This document shows positions 46,579-58,903 of a stretch of 64,000 bases of DNA, piece after piece. This stretch comes from Zanthoxylum bungeanum (Eukaryota > Streptophyta > Magnoliopsida > Sapindales > Rutaceae). The notes beneath the pieces were generated by a model. It had not been told where the DNA came from. It did not search any database and saw only the letters and a program-made list of their open reading frames with translations. Each line of letters starts with the position of its first letter. Position 1 is the first letter of the stretch. The stretch spans positions 1-64,000 of the forward strand of contig SKCR01034800.1 of assembly GCA_019454045.1 (NCBI GenBank). The letters run 5' to 3'. A program made the position numbers and the translations under genes.

Positions 46579-48534
46579 TGTTGGAAATCTAATAACCATA
46601 TCCCAAGATCAAAAACCAAGCAAGATATATTAAGAATGAATTAGATTGAAGTAATGGCGGAAACAATACTCACAAATCACCAAATGTGGATGCAATGGAT
46701 GAAGCAAAATCCTCCTTTGAGCAGTGAAGATTTCGGCCAAGCAGTGAAGAGAAGCTCCAAGCTTGAATTTGATCCTTCCAAGCTCTAAGATGAGTTTCCC
46801 ATATCACCTTGTATGATCCCTTGTTGGTGCTAGCCAAAGAATGTATTAAGTTCCAAACTTGTACACTTTCTTCACAAATTCTTAAGAAAATGGAAGAAAA
46901 GGAGAGCCAAAAACAGTTCACTGGTTTCGGTCAAGAGAGGGAGAGAGCAAGATCTGATTTTTGTTTCAAAAATCAATTTATATTTATGTTATAATTATAT
47001 TAAATAATAATATAAATATAACACAAGCCATGCAAAGACTTAGAGTGTCTAACACTCAATTTCCATGCATTATCTTTGAGTGCTTTGTACACTATCTTCA
47101 TGCATTGCATCTTGATTAAAAAATACAAATAATGACAAGTGTCATTGTGGGCCCCACACGTTTCCAAATGAAAGTGGGCCCACTTGCACTCACGCGTTCG
47201 GGTTCGATATTTCCGAAATATCGAGCTTACGTCGCGACGTTAATTAAATCGAATTTAAATAAATAATTACGCCTAGCGAATTTATTATTTACGTCGCTAA
47301 CGAATTAATTCTAAATTAATTCGTTTGCCCGAATAAAATCTAATTTCAATTTCGCGTCGGAATCGAATTCCGTTTATTATATCGAATATAATAATTTTAC
47401 GATTAATTCTAAATTAATCGATCTCTCTCTTTATATAGTACTTTATCCATATAAAGTCTCTCCGTAATTAATCCAAGATTAATCGAGTTTGAATCATACG
47501 TCATCGGTGAATCTTCGGGAAGCGACCCAAGAGACCTCTAGATATGTTGGCAGTAAATCCGGTTGTCGAACTATCCGAACACGTACGTACCAAGTACTAC
47601 GCTTTTACCGATTTACAAGACAAGGTTAGCTTCTAGCAAAACGCCATGCCTACCCAATTCTCTAGAAATATTCTTACTGGAATATTAGATCTATAACAGG
47701 CGTAGTATACCGTAGTATAGTGTATATCGAACCAGTATCGGATGATCACATGCTAGGGCTGGGGCTGGATAAGTGTCTGCCCCGTCCGAAACACATATCG
47801 GATGTCAAGCAACCAGTCTCTTTGAATCGGATAATCCTGACCTAGTCATATTATCCCGATGGTTGCAACCATTATAGAGTACTAGTTCTGAATCCCTCGC
47901 GATCATCATCTCCATATGTCTGAAGTGATACTTCCATCTTGATATCACATCCAATACACTACGATTCTCGATAAACCCAGAAGAGGTATACACAGAACTC
48001 GTTAAAGCCCTGGACCACCAAACCTAAATTTTACCGATTGTCGTAAGTACTAGCGATGCAAATCTCAGGTTAAGATCATATGCACCTACCCTGAAGCGGA
48101 CTCCCATAGACACGCAGACATACTACCAATGGGATTCCGCGGGGTCTATCCAGAGCGAAGCTGTTTTCCGTACCATCGGTAAAACACAACCTCCTACCGC
48201 ACTTGCATAAGTATCCTATACTTAAATATATGAGAACTATGCCGTTGTGCCCTCACAACATGCACGAGTGCAGTACTAGTCTATTCCGCATTATCGATGT
48301 CCAGTCTCGATAATACTACGACTAGGGATATTTAATGATTAAACCTTTATGGATTGATACTGTCTCATATCATCTCAATCCGGAACTAATCATAGGGACT
48401 TTTACCATTTATATATCAAAGTAATAAATTACAAAACGGTAAAAGGCAATTTCATTACTACATAGTTAATTTTGTACAATAATACAATATCATTTACAAA
48501 ATAGTGACGCTATGGGACATTACTACTGTCTACA
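46579..48534 (-). repeat. Right (5') LTR of element D
   Basis: TGTTGGAAATC...CTGTCTACA. Partner of 38438-40394. It holds the palindrome array at 47239-47486 and the small sense open frame 47805-47993 seen in related LTRs. Confidence 0.95.
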
Positions 48535-49271
48535 CCTAGTGCCTAAAGCCAACTGGTTTGGGAGTCACTGGCCCAAAGCTCGTACAAATGGATCAAGATG
48601 CTGCAAAATATTTATATCTGAAGTCTGAGTAATTAAGTCCGTGGGGTGTCTTAACACCTGGGCCCTAAAGCCAACTGGTTTGGGAGTCACTGACCCAACA
48701 CTCGCTACATAGACGGAAGGTATTGTTTATAAATAAAAAATAGAGAAAAATCAAAGAAAAATCAGAAAAATGAGAAAAATTATTCCATTGCTACAAAAAG
48801 GTGTGAAATCTGATAGAACTTTAGGACAAAAATATTACCCTCTTATCACTGCACTTATGACTATTGTGGCAAAAATGAGTTGTTTTATATTATGTTACTG
48901 TGTATATGATGAATGGCAAATATAATCGGAGAATTTACTTATTCAGTAATTTACAAAAAAATAAAACAACTATTGATTTGGAGTAGAAGTTTCACCTGAT
49001 TAGTGACTAACTTCTTTATTCTCTTTTATCTTGTCTTTTTGCTTTTGTGTGCATTAGTTTCACTCCCTTTTTACTTTTGTAAAACGTTTGTGGGTATCGT
49101 TGATGTAAGCCCTCACGAGACTACAACTCGTCCACTAGGGACACCTAGGGGTTTAAAGGCTTGTTGCATATGCTAAATGCAACCGTGATCCCTACGAAAG
49201 TGGCTTAGTTAATTTATTTATGTTATTTTATGTTTTGCTAGAGGACTAGCAAAATGTTAGGTTTGGGGGTG
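48535..49271 (+). mobile_element. 3' interior and purine tract of element B
   Basis: It starts with the second half of a split tandem repeat (48535-48710), then AT-rich non-coding sequence. The 49080-49250 stretch ('GTAAGCCCTCACGAGACTAC') is the reverse complement of element C at 25980-26160. It ends in the purine tract TTAGGTTTGGGGGTG (49258-49271) directly before the LTR. Confidence 0.85.
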
Positions 49272-51419
49272 TGATGAGTGGTAAATCTATCACTATTTCC
49301 CACTCATTTAACCTAATATTTTGTATAGTTTCTTGAGTTTTGTGAATATTTTGATGTGTTTTGTGTTATTTTGTAGATAAATAAAGTTTCAGGACATTCT
49401 GGAGGTGATTTGGGCCAAAACAGTGAAAATTGGACGAAAATGGCATTTTGGTAAATTCCCGCATCGCGACGCCAAGACCTTCAGCGTCGCGACGCCTAAC
49501 GTGCGCCGAACAGTGCTAACATGCGCCGGGTCCACAAATTAGAATCTAAGAAAAGTTTGACTTTGCTAACGTGTGCTGTGCCACGTGTCATCATCACAGC
49601 CGATCTGCTAACATGCGCCGTGCCACGTGTCAGCATCCTACGGTGCCGACAGTCATCATCGCCACGTGTTCCACGTGTCACTCCACGTCATTGCCACATC
49701 ATCATCCACATCACCAGGTTGACCAAGTCAACCTGCCACCTCACCGCCACGTCATCATCAGCCAATCAGGAAGTGCCACGTGTCGCAATCCTACAGTACC
49801 GACAGTCTCTTTCCCACGTGTCGCCACGTCACCGACATGTCAGCGCCACGTCAGCATTATTCATTGAGTATCTAATCCTTATCTGACACGTGACGGATAA
49901 GAATCTCATCGACCAATCAGAAGCCGCCACGTGTCACAATAATTGAAGCCCAACCACCTCGCCACATGTCACCTTATCAACTTATCCAGAATCTTCAAAC
50001 AGACGAACCAGAGCGTGCCACGTCGACGGAAGTTGGCGTAGCGACGCCAAAGGCCCCGGCGTCGTGACGTTGGAAGCCTACCGAGGTCTATAAATTGAGC
50101 TTCAAATTTCAGTTTTAGTTGTACCACTCTCTCTCTTCTATTCTATGTAAAGAGAGAGTTTCTCTCTCTAGTTTCTTTTAGTTTTTAGTTTTTTTTTTAC
50201 TTTTTAGTTTTGTAAATAATTTTAATTACTTTTTGTTAATATAGTAATTTACTTTTTTACTTTTTACAGTTTTTACTATTTACCATGAGGAGGTAACTTC
50301 CCCAGCTAGGGTGAAAGGTAATTCTTTTACTATTACTATTTAGATTAATCTCCCTTAAAAATAATATATTCACTTTTTAAAATATTGACTTAAAAAGGAT
50401 ACAGCCAGATTGGTCGGTTGGTAATTTAATTTTGGTTCCGCCTTTATGGCTGGTTGGACTTAATTTGACTTATTCAGGTTACCGCCTTTATGGCTAGTTG
50501 GAAAAAGAATCACAAGTTTATATATTATTTTATGGGAGATATCTAAAATAGTAAATAGTAAAAGTAATTCCTTTTACCTTAGCATTTTATTTTATTTTAC
50601 TTTTCAGCTTTTACTTTATGTCTTTTACTTTTCAGTATTTTTACTTTATGTCTTTTACTTTTAAGTTTTTACTAGCCCTAAATATGTGTTAGTTATCTGG
50701 GGTTGTGATGAATTCTAATATCACCGGTTTATAAGGGTTATTTTATAGTTTGGGTAATTTAAATTTTACTTATTAAGTCTTAAGCTTAATGCTTTTTGTT
50801 GTCTGATCACCAATAAGATTGATGTGGTAAATCTAAAATGAACTAGACATAGGGATTTTAGGTTTCAGCCTTAGACTTAATAACCCACGATCTTCCTTGA
50901 GGATAGATAACCCTTTAATAGATTTCCTTACAGGATAGACATATACCTGTCGGGCGGGGGTAGCCATAATTGGAACCTAAACTTAATGAATCCAGATAAT
51001 TTGGTTGACATAGACATATGGTTCAATTGGGTTAAACTGGGTATTTGCGTCTGACCATCGACAGAGGCTTTTGCATAATTTAGTGTTCCAGGTTAGTAAA
51101 CTAATTTATTACACAAACATAAAATAATCACTTCATCTTTTAAAAGATATCAGAATGATTCACAACCCTAGATCTTTGTGTCTTTTGTTATTTTCCTTAG
51201 TATTTTCTTTTGTCTTTTTTTTATTTATTTATTTTGCAAAACTACAATCAACCAAATCAATCAAGCAATCATTCTCTTCACCCTCAATTAGATATTTGTA
51301 AATAAATAGATTCAATAATTAATAACAATAGTAGAAATTAAGTCCTCGTGGGATCGATATTTTTATACTACTTGAACGATACGTGCGCTTGCGTTATACG
51401 TGTGTGTTTACGCCGGTCA
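49272..51419 (+). repeat. 3' LTR of element B
   Basis: TGATGAGTGGTAAATC...GCCGGTCA, followed by ATAGG. It has eight CACGTG cores at 49570-50030 and a TATA box at 50089. It is about 57 bases shorter than the 5' LTR, mainly because one repeat segment near 50400 is single-copy. Confidence 0.93.
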
Positions 51420-51424
51420 ATAGG

Positions 51425-51727
51425 ATAAAGATTCTAGATGTATTTTGTGAACTGACCTACCCTACGGCGGCACTTCACTAGTTAAGTCCAAGGGTCCCGA
51501 AACGACGGGTCACACTCAATAAGGAATGGTTAAATGTTAATCAAAATTCCTTGATCATATCTAATGGTATTTGGTTAATATAGGAATAAGAGTTATTTCC
51601 ATATATATTAATCAATTGAGATTGTCTTGATATATCATGCATCATGTTTAATTTTATGCCAAAATTATTTGATAATTTTAATATGCGATGAATGAATTTT
51701 AAATGCATGTTTATTTGTTTTTTAGCC
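51425..51727 (+). mobile_element. Leader of Copia2, second part
   Basis: Continues from 33074 after element B. Its last 70 bases (AATTTTAATATGCGA and the run to the start codon) match the Copia1 leader at 11285-11342. Confidence 0.8.
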
Positions 51728-52531
51728 ATGGTCTCTCCGATTATTTCTATACTCTCATATGATAAATTAACATGAGAAAACTATGTTAAGTGGAAAAGTA
51801 ACATGAACGCTATCCTGGTTTGTGAAGACCTAAAATTTGTCCTGACGGAGGAGTGTCCTCCCAAGCCGGCCAGAAATACTGGCCAAGCTGTGTGCGATGC
51901 CTACCAAAAATGGGTCGCAGCTAATGAGAAGGCCCGTTACTGCTTGCTAGCAGGGATGTCTGAGGTTCTTACTGCAAAGCATGAGCCTATGGCTTCAGCA
52001 TCTCAGATGATGGAGTCATTGTAGGGCATGTTTGGGCAGTCTTCGGAGCATCAACGTCATGAGGCCATGGTCTCAACGATGACTGCTAGGATGAAGGATG
52101 AAACATCAGTCCGAGAGCACATCTTGAGGATGACCCATCTTAACACTGTCGAAACCCATGATGCTCGCATTGATGAGTATAGCCATGTGACCATAATTAT
52201 GGAAACTCTTCTGAAGAGTTTCTTGCAGTTTAAAAGCAACTATGTTATGAACAAGTTTACTTTTACTTTGACCCAACTGCTTAATGAGCTCACCCATTAC
52301 GAGTCCATTCTCGTGGATCCTCGTAAGCCTAGTGTTGAGGAAAATATTGCTGAGTCTTCTAAATCTATAAAGAAGAATAATAATAGTACTGGGAAGGTCA
52401 AGGCTAAGCCCCTGAAGAAGAAGAACAAAAAAGGCTTCAAGTGTTTCCACTGCAACAAGGTCGGGCATTGGAAAATGAATTTTCCTAAATACCTTGTTGA
52501 GCTGAAGGAGAAGAAGGTTACAGGTAAATAA
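51728..52531 (+). pseudogene. Copia2 gag
   Basis: The ATG at 51728 is followed by a TNT1-94-like Gag: 'ENYVKWKSNMNAILVCEDLKFVLTEECPPKPA', 'EKARYCLLAGMSEVLTAKHEPMASA'. It has an early stop near 51773 and a TAG at 52022-52024, after which the same frame continues (52028-52531) to a knuckle, 'CFHCNKVGHWKMNFPKY', in which the last cysteine is changed to phenylalanine. Better preserved than Copia1 but not functional. Confidence 0.85.
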
Positions 52532-55500
52532 GATTTACTTGTTATCGAATCTCTATTAATGGAGAATGATAAATCTGCTTGGATTGTTAATTCTGGAGCC
52601 ACTAATAATGTTTGTTCTTCTTTGCAGCTACTTGACTCAAGGAGGGACCTTGCTGAAGGTGACTACACCATGAGGGTCGGAACATTGGATGTTGTTTTAG
52701 CAAGAGCAGTGGGAGTTTCCAATTTAAGTTTTTCAAATAATCGTTATTTAAATTTGAACAATATGTTATTCATTCCTGGTTTTCACATGAATTTGATTTC
52801 TGTTTCCAAACTTTTGGATCATGGTTTTTCAATTTCTTTTAATATTAATTTGGTTATTATTGGAAGAAATGGATTAACCATATGCATAAGAAACTCAGAA
52901 AATAACTTATATGTGTTATGACCGTTAACATATATGTCACATATCTGTGGCATCTTAGACTTGGTCATATCATCCTTGACCAGATAGATAGGTTGATAAA
53001 GAATGGAGCCATAAACCAGTTAAAGCTCAGAATTTTACCAGTTTGCTAATCATGTTTAGAAGGAAAAATGACCAAGAGACCATTTACTGGAAAAGGTATA
53101 AGAGCTAGTCAACCACTTTAGCTAATACATTCGGACGTTTGTGGACCGATGAATGTAAGAGTCCGAGGTGGTTATGAATACGTCGTCACATTTATTGACG
53201 ATTATTTAAGATATGGGTATGTTTACCTAATGCAGCACATGTCATATACTTTTGAAAAGTTCAAGAAGTATCGTGCTGAGGTTGATAACCAGTTAGGTAA
53301 TAGAATAAAAACTCTACGATCGGATCGTGGAGGAGAATATCGTGACAGAGATATCAAGGAATTCTTAGTTGAGCATTGGATAGTATCCCAGCTCACAGCA
53401 CCTGGAACACCATAGTAAAATGGTGTTGCAGAGAGGAGAAATCAGACCCTAATAGACATGATAAGATCTATGTTTAGTTATAGTTTACTACCTAGTTCAT
53501 TCTAGGGGTATGCATTGCAAATAGTAATGTATTTCATTAATGTAGTTCCATCTAAGTCTGATCCTAGGACTCTCTTAGGGATGTGGAGTGGTCGTAAAAC
53601 TAGTTTACGACATTTCCGTATATGGGGTGTCTTACACATGTGCTGAAGAATAAGACTACTAAGTTGGAGCCACGTTCACATGTGTGCCTATTTGTAGGCT
53701 ATCCTAAGGAAACTACGGGTGGATTCTTTTTTAGCCCTGAAGATAAAAAAGTATTTGTATCGACAAATGCCACGTTTCTAGAGGAGGACTATATGAGAGA
53801 GTTTAAACCTCGCAGTAAGTGTTACTCGATGAGTTACTTGTTGGTTTGACCAGCACACTATCGTCAATGACAGTTGAAAAATACATAGCACCTTCGACAT
53901 CAGAGTGTCAGATGCAAGTTCGTCGGAAGGATCTACCACCTAGACGTAGTGGGAGGGTTGTACGACAACCTGATCGCTATCTAGGAGTTGGCGGGGCACA
54001 AGTTGTCGTATCTAGGGATGATATAGATGATCCATTGACCTATCATAGTGCAATTGATGATTCTGACAAAGAGGAATGACTCAAAGCCATGAACCTAGAG
54101 ATGTAGTCTATGTACTCCAACTTAATCTGGCAACTTGTAGACCAACCTGATGGAGTAAAACCTATGGGTTACAAGTGGATCTACAAGAGAAAGAGGGGAG
54201 CGGATGGGAAGGTACAAACCTTCAAGGCTAGGCTAGTGGCCAAGGGTTATACCCAGAAAGAGAGAGTTGACTATGAGTAAACTTTCTCGCCAGTAGCAAT
54301 GCTCAAATTCATCCGTACTCTTCTGTCCATAGCCGCATATTATGACTATGAGATTTCTTACAAATGGACGTCAAGACTGCATTCTTGAATGGAAATATTG
54401 ATAAGTGTATCTATATGGTACAACCAGAGGGGTTCATAGTCCAAGATCAAAAGTAAAAGGTTTGCAAGCTGCAAAGGTTCATTTATGGACTCATGCAAGC
54501 ATCTCGATCTTGGAAAAGATTGGATACCATGAAAAAGTCTTATGATTTTAGCAGAATGTTGATGAGCCTTGTGTATACAAGCGTATCATTGATGAGAATG
54601 TCGTTTTTCTAGTTTTATACGTCGATGATATTTTACTCATTGGGAATGATGTAAAGTAATTATCTGACGTGAAAATCTGGCTAGCTAATCAATTCCAAAT
54701 GAAAGATTTGGGAGAGGCCAGTTATGTTCTTGGGATTCAAATACTTCGGGATCGCAAGAAACGACAGTTAGCTATGTTTCGGAATTCCAAGAAAGGCAAT
54801 TTCCCTTATCGATATGGAATTCACTTGTCAAATGAACAGTCTCCTGAGACACCTCATGATTTTGATGAAATGAGACATATCTCATATGCCTCAACAGTTG
54901 GTAGTCTCATGTATGTTATGTTATGCACGAGACCGGACATATGTTTTGTAGTGGGAGTAGTCATTAGGTTTCAGTCTAACTTAGGATTGGATCATTGGAT
55001 GGCTGTGAAACACATTCTCAACTATCTTAAGAGAACAAGAAATTATATGCTTGTATATTCTAGTAAGGATATGATCCTAAGGGGAAATACAGACTCTGAT
55101 TTTCAGACGGATATCGATTCTAGGAAATCAACATTTGGATCAATATTTACCCTAGGTGGTGGGGCTATAGTATGGCGGAGTATAAAGTAATCTTAAATTG
55201 CTGACTCTACCATGAAGGCTGAGTGTGTAATAGTTTGTGAAGTAACTAAGGAAACAGTCTGGCTCCGTAACTTTTTACGAGATCTGGAAGTTGTTCCAGA
55301 TATGGATAAACCAATCACATTTTATTGTGATAATAGTGGTGCAGTGGAAAATTCAAAAGAACGAAGATGCCACAAGAGGGGAGAGGAAATATCATCTCAT
55401 CAGGGAGATAGTGCAGAGAGGAGACATTACTATCACAACAATTACATCCGCAGAGAACCTAGCTGATCCGTTTACAAAGACATTATTGACTAAAGTGTTT

Positions 55501-55551
55501 GAAAGTCACCTTGATGGTCTAGGATTACGTGACATGTCCCATTTACTCTAA
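52532..55551 (+). pseudogene. Copia2 pol: protease, integrase, RT, RNase H
   Basis: Protease 'AWIVNSGATNNVC' with the active Asp changed to Asn (52559-52921); GAG-pre-integrase 'WHLRLGHIILDQID' (about 52950); integrase 'HSDVCGPMNVRVRGGYEYVVTFIDDYLRYGYVYLMQH' and 'KTLRSDRGGEY' (53120-53415), with a TAG before 'NGVAERRNQTL'; 'LEPRSHVCLFVGYPKET' (53660-53720); RT 'VKPMGYKWIYKRKRG' (about 54150) and 'LVLYVDDILLIGND' (about 54612-54655); 'QFQMKDLGEASYVLGIQIL' and 'LMYVMLCTRPDICF' (54669-55190); RNase H 'YCDNSGAVENS' (55212-55551). YVDD survives. Stops and frameshifts are frequent. Confidence 0.87.
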
Positions 55552-55565
55552 TGCAAGTGGGAGAT

Positions 55566-56980
55566 TGTTGGGATATATTCCCTAGAACTTCATATAATGT
55601 AAACGATTTTATATGTTATGAAATAAAATGATGCATTATTCATTTATCAAAGTGTTTGTTCAAATATCGCATATTGTAAATTATCTTGATTACCCAAGAT
55701 TACTCATGTGCCTTCAGACTTAGTGTATCAGTGTCATACACAAGAGGATTTAAGTCTGAAGTAGTAATCTAAAATAGTCCATAGAGAGCAAACAAAGCGA
55801 GTACTTTGTTTGTGGTTTATCTATAGGTACGGTCCATTTTATATTTGTATGGAGTCCTTTATCCGGGATCGTCCATGTGGAGACAATAGAATGAAGGCAC
55901 CTTTTATGGTGTAATCATATAGGACTAGACTCATATATAAATGAATTTCTTATAATATCCGTTAAATAAAGAAATTCATTTCGATCTACTAGATTGTCAT
56001 ATATGGATTGATCTTAATCTTGAGTGTACTACGAACTCCTGCATGGCAGGCTATGTCATTTGATTTACAAAAGTGAGCTTGGTGTAGCAGTCCCGACCAA
56101 TAGCTACGTACTTTGGGGACAATGTTTGGTGTGTAGCTGGGGATGTTTTAAATAGACATTGAGTTCACTCCTTCTTGTGATAAGTAGAGGATTATATTCC
56201 TTAATGGTTGATTCATTAATTGAATGGTTAGAGCGCTCGAGTCTGTCTATTACGAATAGAAATATTAAAATTCATAATGGTTATGAATAAATCGTTCATT
56301 AGAGAATCAATGGTACTTAAGGTAAAAATAATTAGAGGGTATAACAGAAATTATGACCCGGCTCTAATAATGAGATACTCGTAAAGGGTTAATCCGTATG
56401 TAATTACTATATCGATGGACACCAACGTGCTTCGGCTTAATATACTATATGCGACAACGAGAGTGTAGCTTCGGGTTTTTAGTGGAATAACCTGAAGTTA
56501 ATAATTCGGAATATAAAATTAAGAGCTTAATTAATATTTCGAGATTATTGGAGCTCGGAACCGTAGGTCCATTTGGACCACGTGGTAGCTCAATAAACTA
56601 TAACGGATTTAGTATAATTGGATAGTCCAATTATATACTCACATATGTATAAATATTATTAATATGATTAATAATATTATTTTGTCACACTTGAAACTAT
56701 ATGTTAAATTTAATATATGTTTTATTAAATCTATGATATTTAAACACATGTTATTAAATTATATTAGATATAATTTAATGAAAGATTAAATTAGTAATTT
56801 CTAAATTTTGGGTTTTGGAAACCCTTGGATTTAATTTGGAAGTTACAAATTTTTAAAGGCATTAACCTTTTTATTTTTTGTAACACCTTTTCCATTATGG
56901 AAAGTAAATATTGATGTTACAAAATTTTTGAATTTTCATATGCCTCGGTCGAATTTTCTAAATGAGGGGAGAGGAAGGGT
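55566..56980 (+). repeat. 3' LTR of Copia2, truncated by element E
   Basis: Follows purine tract CAAGTGGGAGAT. Starts TGTTGGGATATATTCCC and is colinear with 23100-24515. It stops inside GGAAGGGT at 56980, where another LTR starts. The Copia2 5' LTR continues straight through at that point (near 24512). Confidence 0.85.
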
Positions 56981-58903
56981 TGTTGGGAAGCGGCCGCGAG
57001 TGCGCAGCGGAAAATCAAGAAAAAAACAAATTATGATGTCGCTATCCCTTTGCCCAAGATCCATTTGTTTTGATTATTCTGCAAGTCTAGGCATGTTACT
57101 ATATATTCTAAGCATAAAAACTCATAAAACATGCAAAGAACATAAACCTAAACATGCTAACTATCATAAGAACTCTAATTAAAATAAAGAAAGAAAAAGA
57201 CTTACTTGAACTGAAGACTCCTCCAGTGCTCCCTCCAATCTACAAGCTTTTATCGAACTTAGCAAGCTCTTCCACGTTCCAAAGAGCCACCCAAGTGTGT
57301 GGCCTCCAAAGGTGCACACACCAAAGCCAAAACTCAACGGCAAGACTACGCCTTGAGTGCACCGGTATTTTACCCTTGGTGCTAGCCTATGCAAATACCT
57401 CAGAACTTTTAACTCGAGGTTCCTCTAGTCAATTAGACTTAAGGATCCTCAAAATCAGTGGCTTACTCTTAAACTTTAGAGTTGCTCACTTATATAAACC
57501 CAAGATATGAAAGGTTTGGTGCAAATATTTGTAAAGAATTCTTTAGGTTTAAATAGGTGATCCAAAGACAACAAAATTAATTAAAAATCTGATGTGGGAT
57601 AAATGTTAATTTAATCTTAGCCATTGGATCTTAATTTAGTGGTTTAACGAGATTATAAATCCCTAATAAGAGTTTGGGCCGAATTGGAAATCAAAACAAA
57701 TAACAAAAAAAAAAATACTATTCATATTACTATTCAAGTTACTATTCACATTTTTATTTATTTATTTATTCCAATTCCCAAAATGTCTCTATCGTCATTC
57801 ACCAATCCCTAAGCCATTATGGAACCTCATAAATGATCTGTTAAATAATTAAACACATTGAACCATTTATGAACAATTCCTACAGCAATCATATATGCTG
57901 TTAAATTTGTATTATGCAATGTTAACCATTGATTTCGACTTTGTTGCGTGTGACCTTTTGGGTTCCCCTCAAGTTGGACATGAAATAAATCGTGATAATT
58001 TAATCGAACATAAATTATCTTCCGATCAGATGGTTGTTCAATTTCAATTACCAAGGTTGACATCAAGCAACATGCCAAGGCCCCCAAATGAGAATGAAAT
58101 ATATATATACCCATTCTGTATGCGATTTACATATGATACGGTCCCTCGCCTCACTATAATCAAAGGTATGATGTTGATAGTGGCATGAATCGTGCTAACC
58201 CAAGAATCTCACATGATTTTTCCGTTGTAGCCACAGTCTCAAGCACTGTTCACACATATCAACCCGCGAACTGGAATACTACTCTTATAAGAAAATATTA
58301 TCCGAGAGAGTGGCGATTCTCTGTTGTATCTTTACAAACTTTATGTGTTTCAACAAATGACCGAACCATACCATTATGACCGGATCTTTTGAACCGGGGA
58401 AGGAGAATGTCAAAGTTATTTGATCCACACATAAGATTGTCAAGACCTCAAGTCTAAGGATTAGTCATATAATCGATACATGAAAGTTCTCACAGACACA
58501 TGGGATAAACACTTCATATGAAAACTTTCGGCGGTCAGTTCGATGGACATGAGCAACTCATGCATCCATGTGATACACCAAGCAGACGGATTTCACCTAG
58601 TAGCCTATGAGATCGGATACCCCACTTAAGGGTTGATCATATCATCATGCTAGTCTCTCCATTTTATGAACGCCTATATTATTCACAAAACTATGACTAG
58701 GAACGTTTGAGAGTAATGATTCTCATAAGGCGTGGAAGCTATCATCTTATTACTCCAAGGGCTTTGTTACTGTGTTTGATGATTCATATAATTTATGTAA
58801 GACACGTATAATAAAGATTGCCATTTTATTAATTAATGAAAATATTACAAGTACATGTACATATAGCCAGTCCACAAGTTGGGTATAGGGCATATCCCTA
58901 AAA
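56981..58903 (-). repeat. 3' LTR of minus-strand copia element E
   Basis: Starts TGTTGGGAAGCGGCCGCG and ends at ...GGCATATCCCTAAA just before AATCTCCCACTTTC, the complement of a purine tract. The right border lacks a clean ACA end. Its 57154-57510 open frame overlaps typical LTR sequence and is not a gene. No second copy is in the window to confirm length. Confidence 0.65.

Larger units (their letters stand above)
38438..48534 (-). mobile_element. Element D: nearly complete copia retrotransposon nested in element B
   Basis: Almost identical LTRs of 1957 and 1956 bp, TSD CCTAG at 38433-38437 and 48535-48539, primer site, purine tract, gag and all pol domains in the order gag-PR-INT-RT-RNase H on the minus strand. 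Several single-base frameshifts split the polyprotein. LTR similarity makes it the youngest insertion in this nest. Confidence 0.95.
33075..51419 (+). mobile_element. Element B: LOG-carrying non-autonomous LTR retrotransposon (gypsy, Athila/Tat-like)
   Basis: LTRs 33075-35279 and 49272-51419 bracket an interior of about 3.9 kb once nested element D is removed. The direct target repeat ATAGG lies at 33070-33074 and 51420-51424. It has a tRNA-Asp primer site and a purine tract, but no RT, RNase H or integrase. It carries a gag-like frame (35415-36668) and an intact LOG-family gene (37198-37851). The 3' interior is shared with element C. It must be copied in trans by a relative. The LTRs differ by substitutions and several indels, so it is older than D. 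Confidence 0.92.

Noticed and set aside
57154..57510. 118-codon frame as a protein gene
   Set aside because: It lies in the LTR of element E, is matched by an overlapping frame on the other strand and has no recognisable motif.
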